Shown: positions 8,721 to 17,518, numbered from the stretch's first letter. The stretch is 64,000 bases of DNA from JAGWBF01 sp965116325 (GCA_965116325.1 OZ220675.1:62001-126000); one strand, 5' to 3'. Notes: generated by a model from the letters alone, not told the origin. Translations and numbers: made by a program.

Positions 8721-9803
8721 CTAGAAGACTACTACGGACCTCAGCACTTCGCCCCTCTGCATCTTGGCGAAGGCCTCTTCCACTCCCTCAAGTGGAATGG
8801 TCTCGGACACGAACCCGTCCAGATCCAGGCGTTCCTGGAGGTACAGGTCGATGATCTCCGGGAAGTCCCTGGTGGGCAGGCAGTCGCCGTACCAGGATGA
8901 CTTCAGCGCTCCGCCTCGTCCGAACACCTCCAGCAGGGGCAGATCTATCCTCATCTCGGGATTTGGCACTCCCACCAGGACTACCGTGCCGGCATGGTCG
9001 CGGGCGTAGAAGGCCTGCCGGTAGGTCTCGGGTATGCCGACGGCGTCGATGCAGACGTTGGCCCCGTTGCCACCGGTCAGCTCCCTGATCGCCTCCACCG
9101 GATCGCCGGCGGTAGCGTCGATGGTGTGGGTCGCCCCGAAGGCTTTAGCTTGGGGAAGCTTCCGGGCATCTATATCTACGCCGATGATGGTGTGGGCTCC
9201 CGCCAGCTTGGCTCCCGCAATAGCGGCATCTCCCACGCCTCCGCAGCCGAAGACCGCCACCGAGTCGCCGCGGCCCACAGCCCCCGTATTCAGCGCAGCC
9301 CCAAGGCCTGCCATGATGCCGCACCCCACCAGGCCGGCGGCTTCGGGCCGGGCGCGGGGGTCCACCTTGACAGCTTGGTCGGCGTGCACCAAGCTCAGCT
9401 CGGTGAATGCCCCGATGCCGAGGGCGTTGGACAGGACGGTCCCGTCCTCCAGGGTCATGGGCTGGCTGGCGTTCCGGCTGGCGAAACAGTACCAGGGCCT
9501 GCCCCGCAGGCATGAGCGGCAGGTGCCGCAGGGGGCGCGCCACGCCAAGATGACGTAGTCCCCGACAGCAACGTTCTCCACCCCGGGGCCCACGCTCTCC
9601 ACTATTCCGGCAGCTTCGTGTCCCAGAAGGATGGGATAGTCGTTGGTGATAGCCCCTTCCCGGTAATGGAGGTCGGTGTGGCAGACCCCACAGGCCTGCA
9701 CCTGCACTCGAGCTTCTCCTGGGCCGGGATCAGGCACGCTGATGGATTGAATGCCAACGGCAGCTCCCTTTGAGCTGGAGACTACCCCTTTGACCTGCTC
9801 CAT
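8721..9803 (-). CDS. Zinc-dependent alcohol dehydrogenase, MDR family
   Basis: The 360-residue protein has GVCHTDLH and GHEAAG (catalytic zinc ligands), a structural-zinc cluster with CGTCRSC and a fourth Cys in RPWYC, a cysteine in LVGCGIMAG as the third catalytic ligand, and FGCGGVG for NAD(P). GVCHTDLHYREG with the class III-like layout resembles thiol-conjugated formaldehyde dehydrogenases of the mycothiol or NDMA-dependent type, so an alcohol or S-hydroxymethyl-thiol substrate is likely. ATG 9803 is preferred over GTG 9809, because the AGGAG site overlaps the GTG and lies 5 bases before the ATG. It is convergent with the ligase fusion. Confidence 0.9.
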   Translation of the reverse strand: MEQVKGVVSSSKGAAVGIQSISVPDPGPGEARVQVQACGVCHTDLHYREGAITNDYPILLGHEAAGIVESVGPGVENVAVGDYVILAWRAPCGTCRSCLRGRPWYCFASRNASQPMTLEDGTVLSNALGIGAFTELSLVHADQAVKVDPRARPEAAGLVGCGIMAGLGAALNTGAVGRGDSVAVFGCGGVGDAAIAGAKLAGAHTIIGVDIDARKLPQAKAFGATHTIDATAGDPVEAIRELTGGNGANVCIDAVGIPETYRQAFYARDHAGTVVLVGVPNPEMRIDLPLLEVFGRGGALKSSWYGDCLPTRDFPEIIDLYLQERLDLDGFVSETIPLEGVEEAFAKMQRGEVLRSVVVF

Positions 9804-9829
9804 ATGCACTCCTGGATGATGGCACGCTT

Positions 9830-10903
9830 CTAGGCGGGCGTCAGGTATTTGTAATGGTCGCCCTTGGAGATGGGGGCCAAGTCAGAGGCGGCGCAATACC
9901 AGCTGTCCCCGCCGTCGTCGCTGCACCAGACCTCCCCGGCGGCAGTGGCGCTGAAAAGGGAGAAACCCTCTCCCCAGTCTTCCAATGCCATAGCTTCGAA
10001 GGCGGACTGCATGTCGTCGGGCACCCCTGCCGTAACCGTGCTCCAGGTGCGTCCGCCGTCGGCGCTGCGGGATATCTTGGACCCGGCGTAGTGGGTTGCC
10101 CTCCAGCCGCCCGGGTCCTGCCGTGACGCCCCGACGAACATGACCTCCGGTTGTCTCGGGTGCATCACCAGCACATCGGGGTAGCCACCGATGGGGTCCT
10201 GCCGGGTGGTCCAGTGCTCCCATGAGTCCCCGCCGTTGGAGGTGACGTACATACCGTCGCCGCCGGTCACGTAAATGCGGTCTGGGTCGTCGGGGCTTAT
10301 CAGGGTGCGGTGCACATCGTCGTCCATGCCCCGCATCACATCGAAGGTTTCGCCAAAGTCGGTGCTCTTGAGCAGGCCTCCCTGCTCGATGCTGACGAAC
10401 ATGGTCTTGGGATCGTCGGGATGAAAATTGATGTGCTTGGTGTGGGCGATGTGGGGAGGGGCCGGGAAGCACCAGCCGGACATGTCCACGGAGCGCATAG
10501 CCTCCATCTCACTCCAGGTGAAGCCCAGGTCGTCGCTGAAGAACAGGTGGGCCGGCTCGGTCCCGGCGAATAAGCGTACGCCGCCTTCATGGTGGGACCA
10601 GGACAAGCTGTAAATGTCATCCAGGGTCAGGCCCTGCTCCCGCAGCTCCCAGGTGTATCCGCCGTCCATGCTCGCGTGGACCGAACCCCTGGTAGCTCCC
10701 GCGAAGATGGTCCCGGAGGTGGGTTCGACCATCAAAGCGTGGATGTGCTTATGGACCAAGCCCCGATGGGCAGTGCGCCAAGGGCCGCCCAAGCCGTCCC
10801 TCTCCAGGATCGCCACACCTTCTATTGTGCCTACCAGGAGCTGGCTGGAGGGGGCCGGCGAAGAGTATATCGTGGGTCCACCGTGGGATAGGGCGATAGT
10901 CAT
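9830..10903 (-). CDS. Six-Asp-box beta-propeller protein (sialidase/sortilin-like fold)
   Basis: The 357-residue protein carries six Asp-box turns of the S-x-D-x-G-x-T-W type: SMDGGYTW, SDDLGFTW, STDFGETF, SNGGDSW, SADGGRTW and SDDGGDSW, spaced about 45-60 residues apart, as in BNR beta-propellers. No signal peptide is visible, so it should be cytosolic. The Arg triad and catalytic residues of true sialidases were not identified, so the call is a fold, not an activity. The start ATG 10903 has AGGAGG upstream. It follows the amidohydrolase on the same strand, and the two may be co-transcribed. Confidence 0.75.
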   Translation of the reverse strand: MTIALSHGGPTIYSSPAPSSQLLVGTIEGVAILERDGLGGPWRTAHRGLVHKHIHALMVEPTSGTIFAGATRGSVHASMDGGYTWELREQGLTLDDIYSLSWSHHEGGVRLFAGTEPAHLFFSDDLGFTWSEMEAMRSVDMSGWCFPAPPHIAHTKHINFHPDDPKTMFVSIEQGGLLKSTDFGETFDVMRGMDDDVHRTLISPDDPDRIYVTGGDGMYVTSNGGDSWEHWTTRQDPIGGYPDVLVMHPRQPEVMFVGASRQDPGGWRATHYAGSKISRSADGGRTWSTVTAGVPDDMQSAFEAMALEDWGEGFSLFSATAAGEVWCSDDGGDSWYCAASDLAPISKGDHYKYLTPA

Positions 10904-10924
10904 GCTGTCCTCCTGTCTCGACCT

Positions 10925-10953
10925 CTCACTAGCTGGCTTCGCCAGCTAGTGAG
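10925..10953. terminator. Perfect 13-bp hairpin between amidohydrolase and propeller genes
   Basis: CTCACTAGCTGGC pairs with GCCAGCTAGTGAG around the loop TTC. It lies between the stop of the minus-strand amidohydrolase and the start of the propeller gene. No T-tract follows on either strand, so it may be an RNA-processing or stabilising hairpin or a protein-binding palindrome rather than a classical intrinsic terminator. Confidence 0.55.
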
Positions 10954-10977
10954 GCTGGCAAGGTATGTCCCAGCGGG

Positions 10978-12165
10978 CTAGCCCAAGCGCAGGAAGTCGG
11001 CCGCATTGTCGTACATATGCTTCTGCAGCGCGCTGTGGCTGTAGTCCTTCCAGAAGTCCCATTCGATGACCTCTTTGGCGGTCTCGGGGAACCAGGACTG
11101 CCCGTGGGGGTAGTCGGACTGGTGCATCAGGCTGTCCTCGCCCAGGATGTCGATGCACGCCTTGGTCATGGCGGGCCCTTCGAAGGGTTCTGCCGCGCAG
11201 CGGAAGCGCCCCATCTGTACATACTCGATGGGCGTGTATTTCAGGTCTGGGGTCACCCCGGAAACGTAGCTCTTGTTGAATCCCAGCCGGATGACCCAGT
11301 TGGGCAGCCATCCGTGACCCACCTCGGACACGCCGGCGCGAAACTTGGGATACCGGTCAAATATCCCTGAGAGTATGAGGTAGGAGCAGAGCCGGGCGGC
11401 GCCCCACGGGTGGGCGGCAGTCCTGGCTACGACGGTGTTGCCCCAGATGTCCTTGTACCCTGGGAAGTAGGGAGGCTCCATGAAGAAGCTGTGGTGCACC
11501 AGCGGCAGGTCCAAGTCATTCATGGTCGCCCACACCGGCTCCAGGGACGGGTCGTCAACGGGCAAACCTTCCTTCAGGTGCACCCACACAGCGGAGACCC
11601 ACTTTTCGTTGGCCCACCGTTTGATCTCGGAGACGGTCCACTCCGGGTCCATGCCGGGGACCTGGAGGCAGCCGGTGAGCCGGTCGGGGGCTATGGAGCA
11701 GTACTCCTTCATGTAGTGATGGAAACCGCGGTAGAGCCCTTCCGCCAGGGTAACGTCATCCAGGCCGGTCACCGTGGAAGCTTGGCCTCCGCCGGGGAAC
11801 ATGAAGTCGATGTCCCGGCCTTCCAAGTCCATATCTATGAGGCGGCCTTCCACATCCTCCAGCTCCACCATGGGGTGGGCCTTGGCTCGGTGCATGTTGA
11901 CCGTCCGGCCGTCCAGGGCGCCGCGTCCTCCCAGGGTCGCGGCATCATCCTCGGAAGTGGGCGCCGTGCCCGGGAAGCGGTCGAATGGAATCGCTCCCAT
12001 GCTGATGTCGGTAGCGGTGCTGCCGTCTCTCAGGGTCCTGCTCTTGTGGTAGGGCTTGAACTCTTCCATTCGGGGTCTGAAGCTCGGCTCCACGTACTTG
12101 GACAGGATCTCCAAAGAGGGTCGTACATGGGTATCCATGTCAATTATCTTGATGCCATCTCGCAT
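10978..12165 (-). CDS. Amidohydrolase family 2 (metal-dependent hydrolase/decarboxylase)
   Basis: The 395-residue protein begins MRDGIKIIDMDTHVRP; the DMDTH stretch is the first metal-binding motif of the Amidohydro_2 family (usually DxHxH, here DMDTH with the second histidine shifted or replaced). Later features are PLVHHSFF (metal His), the SEVGHGWLP stretch and the late motif HQSDYPHGQSWFP, whose aspartate normally activates water. This subfamily includes ACMSD-type decarboxylases and many uncharacterised enzymes of SAR202-like and actinobacterial genomes. The start has GGGAGG six bases upstream. The dienelactone hydrolase lies just upstream on the same strand, suggesting a shared catabolic route for a cyclic or aromatic acid. 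Confidence 0.82.
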   Translation of the reverse strand: MRDGIKIIDMDTHVRPSLEILSKYVEPSFRPRMEEFKPYHKSRTLRDGSTATDISMGAIPFDRFPGTAPTSEDDAATLGGRGALDGRTVNMHRAKAHPMVELEDVEGRLIDMDLEGRDIDFMFPGGGQASTVTGLDDVTLAEGLYRGFHHYMKEYCSIAPDRLTGCLQVPGMDPEWTVSEIKRWANEKWVSAVWVHLKEGLPVDDPSLEPVWATMNDLDLPLVHHSFFMEPPYFPGYKDIWGNTVVARTAAHPWGAARLCSYLILSGIFDRYPKFRAGVSEVGHGWLPNWVIRLGFNKSYVSGVTPDLKYTPIEYVQMGRFRCAAEPFEGPAMTKACIDILGEDSLMHQSDYPHGQSWFPETAKEVIEWDFWKDYSHSALQKHMYDNAADFLRLG

Positions 12166-12248
12166 GGTGTACCTCCCACGGGACGCTTTTCTGGCTTCTG
12201 GCCGTCAGGCAGCTTAAAACCTCAATTATCCGGGCCCGGTGGTTTCGG

Positions 12249-13055
12249 TTAGTCGGTCCCGGCGCCCACCAGGCCCGCTTCCGATGTAACCGGCACGTTA
12301 AGGTACCTGTCAAACCAGGCGAGCACCTTCTCCCACCCGTCCACTGCCGCCGGCTGGCGATAGCTCGGGCGGTCAACCGCGAAGAACCCATGCCCAGCGT
12401 TGGGGTACATGTGGAACTCGTAGGTCTTGCCCAGGCGTTTGAGCTCGGCTTCAGTCTCGGCCACCGCCTCAGGCGATGGCCGGGCATCTTCATCGCCGAA
12501 CAGGCCAAGAAGGGGGCAATCGATGCCGGATGTGAGGTCTATGGGGGCTACGGGCTGCCGTTCGCTGATCTCCTGCTCGGATCTGACCACTCCGCCGCCC
12601 CAGCAATCGACGGCGGCGGAGATGCCGTCCAGGGTGCAGGCTGCCAGGTAGGTCTGGCGTCCGCCCGAGCAGAAGCCGATGACGCCGATGCGCCCGTTTA
12701 CATAAGGCAGGGAGCGCAGGTAGTCCATAGCTCCCGACACATCGCCCATGCACCGGGCGTCGGGCATTCCGCCCTCTTCCCGCACATAGGCGGACACATC
12801 GGCATCGCTGGCGTCGGTCCCTACCACCTGTCGCTGAAGATAGTGGAAGTCGGGAGAGATCGTCACATAGCCGTTGACCGCCAGCTTCCGGGCCATCTCC
12901 TTGGAGGCTTGGTCCCAACCCGGCATATGATGTATCAGCACCACCGCCCCGTAGGGGCCGGGACCCATGGGGCGGGCCAGGTATCCGTCGATCTGGACAC
13001 CTTCATGCCCGTTGAACCGTACTGTTTCAGCAATCATGCTCTCGTACTGTGCCAT
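12249..13055 (-). CDS. Dienelactone hydrolase family protein
   Basis: This 268-residue alpha/beta hydrolase has the DLH triad: nucleophile Cys in GFCSGG, Asp in FGDEDARPS and His in NAGHGFF. VVLIHHMPGW supplies the oxyanion region. Family members open dienelactones or related cyclic esters after aromatic ring cleavage, in the cytosol. The start has AGGAGG upstream. Its place before the amidohydrolase and after the amidase, all on the minus strand, fits a catabolic cluster. An alternative substrate such as a carboxymethyl ester is possible. Confidence 0.87.
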   Translation of the reverse strand: MAQYESMIAETVRFNGHEGVQIDGYLARPMGPGPYGAVVLIHHMPGWDQASKEMARKLAVNGYVTISPDFHYLQRQVVGTDASDADVSAYVREEGGMPDARCMGDVSGAMDYLRSLPYVNGRIGVIGFCSGGRQTYLAACTLDGISAAVDCWGGGVVRSEQEISERQPVAPIDLTSGIDCPLLGLFGDEDARPSPEAVAETEAELKRLGKTYEFHMYPNAGHGFFAVDRPSYRQPAAVDGWEKVLAWFDRYLNVPVTSEAGLVGAGTD

Positions 13056-13121
13056 CGCTACCTCCTGTGTTCGTTCTTGTAGGTCGAACCCAACAAGGGT
13101 GGTCCTCTCTTGTTAACAGGT

Positions 13122-14534
13122 CTAGCTGACCGGGGGCCGCATATGACTCCACGGACGTACCGCCTCAAAGGCCGCCGATGCCGCCAGCACAGTCGCTTCG
13201 TCCTTGGGACGCCCGATGATGTGCAGGCCTATGGGCATCCCGTCGGATGAGAATCCGCATGGGATGCTGGCTGCCGGTTGGCCCGTCAGGTTGAAGATGA
13301 TGTTGAAGGGGTTGAACCCCCAGTCGGCCCCCACGCTCATCCCGCCGATGTTGTCGGGATATTGCTCGATGGGGAAGGCCGGCACCGCCATGGTCGGAGT
13401 CATGAGCAGGTCGTAGGTCTCCATGAGCACGGTTATCTGGTGGCGAATCTCCTCCAGCAGGCGCATGGACTGGGCGTACTCCAGGCCGGTGACCGTCCCT
13501 CCACGACCAAGGCGGCCCCTGGCGTAGTTGGTCAGCTTCTCGGGCTGCTCTTCCAGCAGGTGCCCGTAGGCTGCGTAGGAGTTGGCGGAGGTGATGCGGC
13601 TCAGCCGGGTGACGGGCTGCTCCATGCTGATCCCAGGCTCGTCCACCGACGCTCCCAGCTCCTCGAAGATACGGGCTGCGCCGGACGCGGCGGAGGCAAC
13701 CTCCGGGTCCACACCGGCATAGCCAAGGTCGGTGCTCCAGGCGATGCGGAGGCCTGACACCCCGGAGTCCAGGGCGGCCACGAAATCGGGAGGGGTCTCC
13801 CTAATCATGTTGGCATCCCGGTCGTCGGGACCCGCCAGGACCTGGAGCAGCACAGCGGCGTCCCGCACGTTGGTGGTCATGGGGCCGCTCTGGGCTACCA
13901 GGTTGGGGGACGGACGCCCCAGCCCTCCGAAACGAGGTACCCGGCCCAGGTTGGGCTTGATCCCGTAGGTCCCACAGAAGCTGGAGGGAATGCGGATGGA
14001 CCCGCCGGCGTCGGTGGCTGTAGCCAGGGGGCACAGCCCCGCAGCTACCGCAGCCCCGGCGCCTCCGCTGGAGCCTCCCGCCGTCCGTTCGGTGCTCCAG
14101 GGGTTCCTGCAGGCATCGCCCAGCAGGTTCTCCGTTGTGCCCCGCATTCCGAATTCTGGGGTGTTGGTCTTGCCCAGGATGATGGCCCCCGAGGCCTTCA
14201 CCCGCTCCACCACCCCCGAGTCGTGGCTGGGAACGTGGTCTTTGTAGATGAGGGAGCCCAGGGTGGAACGGATGCCCGAGGTCATCTCCAGGTCCTTGAC
14301 CGAGATGGGGACGCCGTGGAGGGGGCCCTTTACCTGCCCGGCGGCAAGCTCTGCTTCAGCCGTTTTCGCCGATGCCATAGCCTCATCGCCGGCGACGGTC
14401 AGGTAGGCATTCAACTGGGGATTGAGGGCTTCGATACGCCTGAGGAAGTGCTCGGTCAGCTCGACGGGAGAGACGACCTTGCTTCTAAGCTGGGAGGCCA
14501 GTTCATGGGCTGGGGTGTTGGTCCAATCAGCCAT
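13122..14534 (-). CDS. Amidase signature family protein
   Basis: The 470-residue protein has the full Ser-cisSer-Lys machinery: Lys in PISVKDLEM, then GGSSGG and the nucleophile stretch TDAGGSIRIPSSFCG. KTNTPEFGMRGTT and GIKPNLGRVP are also typical. It hydrolyses carboxamides to acids and ammonia. The single-gene context without GatB and GatC makes a free-standing catabolic amidase more likely than the tRNA amidotransferase subunit GatA. AGGAGCG precedes ATG 14534. It is the head or second gene of the minus-strand block running down to 9830. Confidence 0.9.
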   Translation of the reverse strand: MADWTNTPAHELASQLRSKVVSPVELTEHFLRRIEALNPQLNAYLTVAGDEAMASAKTAEAELAAGQVKGPLHGVPISVKDLEMTSGIRSTLGSLIYKDHVPSHDSGVVERVKASGAIILGKTNTPEFGMRGTTENLLGDACRNPWSTERTAGGSSGGAGAAVAAGLCPLATATDAGGSIRIPSSFCGTYGIKPNLGRVPRFGGLGRPSPNLVAQSGPMTTNVRDAAVLLQVLAGPDDRDANMIRETPPDFVAALDSGVSGLRIAWSTDLGYAGVDPEVASAASGAARIFEELGASVDEPGISMEQPVTRLSRITSANSYAAYGHLLEEQPEKLTNYARGRLGRGGTVTGLEYAQSMRLLEEIRHQITVLMETYDLLMTPTMAVPAFPIEQYPDNIGGMSVGADWGFNPFNIIFNLTGQPAASIPCGFSSDGMPIGLHIIGRPKDEATVLAASAAFEAVRPWSHMRPPVS

Positions 14535-14610
14535 AGCACAGCGCTCCTAGTGATGTTCAGGTACTGCGGCCCATTCTATCCCACGTCTCAATATAGGGCA
14601 ACCGCGCCCA

Positions 14611-15783
14611 CTATCGGCTCCCGTTAGCCTGGTACTCCTTTATGGCGGGTATCACCTCTTGCCCCAGGAGGTCGATGCACCGGGAAGCCGAATCGTGGGA
14701 CATGGGGCCTTCCCGTCCCCAGATTACGAGGCTGGCCGGATCGACCACATCCACGATGTCTTTCAGCTTGCGGACCACCGTGTCGGGGCTGCCTGTGACG
14801 ATCTGGTAGGTGGCGTGGGCCTCGTCGTAGCGGATGCCCCCCGTCGTCACCGCCCTGGCGGAATCCCTGGCCGCCTCCTGGGGACTGGCGGCGGCTGTCC
14901 GGCTCATGTGTCCAGGGGGCGCCTGCCAGTGGCGGGGGGCCACCCCAAAGGAGGTGCCGAGCTGCCAGTAGAACTTCTTGCCTTCCTCGTAGGCCGCCTC
15001 GTCGCTGTCTGCCACGAAGGCGCGGACAGCATAGCCCCGGTGTTCCGGGCCGTCCTCGTAGCCTGTCTCTGAAGCGGCCTTGTGGTAAATGTCGTAGATG
15101 CCCTTGGCCAGCTCCAGGGGTGGGGCAAGGGCGATGTATGGGTACTCGTGCTGGGCGGCGAACTCGATTGTCTCTGGGCTGGAGACGCCGGGGATCCAGA
15201 TGGGCGGATGGGGCTTCTGCATGGGAAGTACCCAGGGGTTGACCACCCGCAGGTTGTAGTGCTTGCCCTCCCATCGGAAGGGTCCGGGCGTGGTCCACGC
15301 CTTGATGATCAGGTCGTGGGCTTCCTCGAATCGCTCCCGGTTGTGCACCGGATTTATGTTGGTCGCCAGCGTCTCCTGGCCGACCCCGCGGACGAAGCCC
15401 GATATGACCCGGCCGCCGGAAATGACATCGACGATGGCCAGCTCCTCGGCGACCCGCACCGGGTTCTCGTGGATGGGGAGCACGTTGCCCAGGAAGACTA
15501 TCTTGCCCTTGGGCAGGGATTTGGCCAGCATTCCGCCGATGACGTTGATGGACGCCATCATGGACAGGGGATTGTTGTGGTGCTCGTTGATCATCACCCC
15601 GTCGAAGCCCGACTCCACAGCCTGCTGGTGCTCCTCGAAGTACATGTCGTAGAGCTGCTTCGCCTTTTCGGGAACGAAGTTCTCGTTGGGTAGCATGAGG
15701 CTGGTGTAGCCGTAGCTGGCGGCCACCTCCTGGGAGTAGGCGGTGTACCCCATCTCGGTGAAGAAGAAGACCTCTTTTACCAT
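14611..15783 (-). CDS. LLM-class flavin-dependent oxidoreductase (bacterial luciferase-like)
   Basis: The 390-residue TIM-barrel protein shows the luciferase-like pattern: GFDGVMINEHHNNP, LPIHENPVRVAEELAIVD, GRVISGFVRG, and a substrate/flavin segment PHPPIWIPG. These resemble FMNH2- or F420-dependent monooxygenases and are abundant in SAR202-type genomes, where they are proposed to oxidise recalcitrant organic matter. GGAGG sits six bases before ATG 15783. Gene order suggests use with the neighbouring amidase and hydrolases. The cofactor (FMN or F420) cannot be told from sequence alone. Confidence 0.87.
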   Translation of the reverse strand: MVKEVFFFTEMGYTAYSQEVAASYGYTSLMLPNENFVPEKAKQLYDMYFEEHQQAVESGFDGVMINEHHNNPLSMMASINVIGGMLAKSLPKGKIVFLGNVLPIHENPVRVAEELAIVDVISGGRVISGFVRGVGQETLATNINPVHNRERFEEAHDLIIKAWTTPGPFRWEGKHYNLRVVNPWVLPMQKPHPPIWIPGVSSPETIEFAAQHEYPYIALAPPLELAKGIYDIYHKAASETGYEDGPEHRGYAVRAFVADSDEAAYEEGKKFYWQLGTSFGVAPRHWQAPPGHMSRTAAASPQEAARDSARAVTTGGIRYDEAHATYQIVTGSPDTVVRKLKDIVDVVDPASLVIWGREGPMSHDSASRCIDLLGQEVIPAIKEYQANGSR

Positions 15784-15947
15784 GCATATCCTCCGGGGGA
15801 AGGACCGACGGCTTTGGGGCGATTATAGTTGTCGCCCGATGTATCGACAATGCTGGGCCATGGCATACAAACGGCCATGGTGAGGGCAGAGGGCATCAGG
15901 GTTTACACCTGTCTAGGTCTGCACTATGATGCTCGCCGGAGGTGGCT

Positions 15948-16271
15948 ATGCAGAACTCTGGTTCATCATCTCCTAGCTGGATGACCATTGACCAGGTTGC
16001 GGTGGGGCATACTGCCATTGGCCTCGTTGCCGCAGGCGCCTGGAACTCCATTGGACTGGTGGCGATAAGCTTTCTGAACGCCATGGGCTTGGTGACCATA
16101 GGCCCAATCAACTCGATGGGGTTTGTGGCCATTGGCGGTGTGAACGCTATGGGAGTGTTGGCAATCGGAGGCGTTAACGCGGTCGGCCTTGTGGCCGTCG
16201 GGGGACTCAATGCCACGGGACTGATTGCCATCGGGCCCGGAAACACGAGAAGCGCGTTTCCGCTCCAGTAG
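15948..16271 (+). CDS. Small protein of eight tandem 11-residue repeats
   Basis: ATG 15948 has GGAGG six bases upstream and encodes 107 residues. After a Ser-rich head (residues 1-10), residues 11-98 are eight consecutive 11-residue units with consensus N-(A/S)-x-G-(L/F/V)-V-A-I-G-G-(V/L), the last seven very regular and the first degenerate. The end is NTRSAFPLQ. No charged residues occur within the regular repeats. The alternation of small and aliphatic residues fits a narrow beta-solenoid or a membrane-embedded sheet. No signal peptide is seen. I do not recognise a characterised family, although similar Gly-Ala-Ile-Gly repeat proteins exist in genome databases. The next gene begins 76 bases downstream on the same strand. 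Confidence 0.75.
   Translation: MQNSGSSSPSWMTIDQVAVGHTAIGLVAAGAWNSIGLVAISFLNAMGLVTIGPINSMGFVAIGGVNAMGVLAIGGVNAVGLVAVGGLNATGLIAIGPGNTRSAFPLQ
15978..16241 (+). repeat. Eight 33-bp coding repeats
   Basis: The 33-base period encodes the 11-residue units. The DNA copies are diverged (synonymous and conservative changes), so the array is old and selected at the protein level rather than a recent slippage product. Confidence 0.75.
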
Positions 16272-16347
16272 CGCGTACCTTGACTGGGATGCCTCGGTTG
16301 GGGGAGCGACCCGCCGGGGTTTGGCCACTCTATTCAGAGGTGAAACT

Positions 16348-16854
16348 ATGGTAAGCCAGCCGGGCAAGCTCACTCCCCATGCTGTACTGGGGGAGATGCT
16401 GAAGAACGAGGTAACCCATGTTGTGTGCCTCCCGGACAGCGAGACCAACTGGCTGTATATGCTCATGGAGAAGGAGCCCAGCCTGGACCTGGTCCGCGTC
16501 GCTCGGGAAGGGCAGGCTATCTCCACCGCCTCAGGCATCTCCGTGGGCGGCAAGAAGCCCGTAGTGCTGATCCAGAACACCGGTCTCATGGAGAGCGGCG
16601 ACTCCATCAGGGGCTGGGCCATGGGTCTTAACCGCCCCCTGGTGCTCATCGTCGGCTACCGGGGATGGACGCGGAAGGGCGTCACGCCAGACACCGCCGC
16701 CGTCTATACTGAGCGGTTCCTCAACGCTTTCAACATCGACTACTACCTGGTCGAGTCCGATGACGACGTGTCCCGCATCTCCCTGGCATTCGACGATGCT
16801 AAGAAAAAGAACCAGCCCGTGGCTGTGCTGATCGGCGTGGAGTACGAGGGCTGA
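16348..16854 (+). CDS. ThDP-dependent decarboxylase, alpha (PYR-domain) subunit, sulfopyruvate/phosphonopyruvate decarboxylase-like
   Basis: The 168-residue protein matches the free-standing N-terminal domain of ThDP enzymes: VTHVVCLPDSETNW, then VRVAREGQAISTASGI (the glutamate that activates thiamine diphosphate) and VVLIQNTGLMESGDS. This split arrangement is known from ComD/ComE sulfopyruvate decarboxylase and related phosphonopyruvate decarboxylases. The beta subunit follows 48 bases downstream, so the two should form a heteromeric cytosolic enzyme. ATG 16348 (AGAGGTG upstream) is chosen over the in-frame ATG at 16225, which overlaps the repeat gene. The actual 2-oxoacid is not determined. 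Confidence 0.82.
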   Translation: MVSQPGKLTPHAVLGEMLKNEVTHVVCLPDSETNWLYMLMEKEPSLDLVRVAREGQAISTASGISVGGKKPVVLIQNTGLMESGDSIRGWAMGLNRPLVLIVGYRGWTRKGVTPDTAAVYTERFLNAFNIDYYLVESDDDVSRISLAFDDAKKKNQPVAVLIGVEYEG

Positions 16855-16902
16855 TCAGCCGGGGCTTGGCGGGGTGATGCTCATGACTAACGGGAGGCCA
16901 AG

Positions 16903-17493
16903 ATGATCGATACTGCTGACATGCTCAGGGTGTTTGCCCAGTACCGGGGCAACTCCATCGTGATCCCCGGAAGGGGTGGACGCCACTGGGTGACGATGAG
17001 CGACCAGCCGAGCCGGGACCTTCCCCTGAGGGACCCAGCCATGGGGGGGCATGCATCCTTCGCCTTTGGCATGGCCCTGGCCCTGCCTCAAGAGAAGGTT
17101 GTTTTGTTCGACTCCGAGGGAGACATCATCATGAACATGGGCGCCCTCACCACCATTGCGGAGAAGGCGCCGGAGAACTTCTACCACTTCCTGCTGGACA
17201 ATGAGTGCTACGCCACGACGGGCGGGCAGGCCATACCCAACGCCACCAAGACGGCCTACGATGTGCTCGCCAAGGGCGCGGGCTACCGGGCCGCCTACGC
17301 CTACGACGACCTGGAAGAGCTGTCCAACGATATGGAGCGGATACTTTCGGAGCCGGGCCCGGTGCTTGTAGCCATGAAGGTACACCCGGAGATAGAGAGC
17401 TTGCCCATCAACGCCAGGCCCCAGTGGGTCAACCGCTCCCGCGACAAGATGATCGCCGATGTCCAGCAGGAAGTAGGCGTCACCCAGCGGTAA
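16903..17493 (+). CDS. ThDP-dependent decarboxylase, beta (PP-domain) subunit
   Basis: The 196-residue protein is the pyrophosphate-binding half. DSEGDIIMNMG and the later LLDNECYATTGGQ are the GDG-to-N metal-ThDP motif, here with GDI in place of GDG. It starts with GRGGRHWV and MGGHASFAFGMALALP, as in ComE-like subunits. It pairs with the alpha subunit immediately upstream. GDI in place of GDG still leaves the metal-binding Asp and the later Asn. The gene ends 26 bases before the convergent mcrC stop. Confidence 0.84.
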   Translation: MIDTADMLRVFAQYRGNSIVIPGRGGRHWVTMSDQPSRDLPLRDPAMGGHASFAFGMALALPQEKVVLFDSEGDIIMNMGALTTIAEKAPENFYHFLLDNECYATTGGQAIPNATKTAYDVLAKGAGYRAAYAYDDLEELSNDMERILSEPGPVLVAMKVHPEIESLPINARPQWVNRSRDKMIADVQQEVGVTQR

Positions 17494-17518
17494 GTGTTCC
17501 GGGCGGCGGGGGCTCTCT

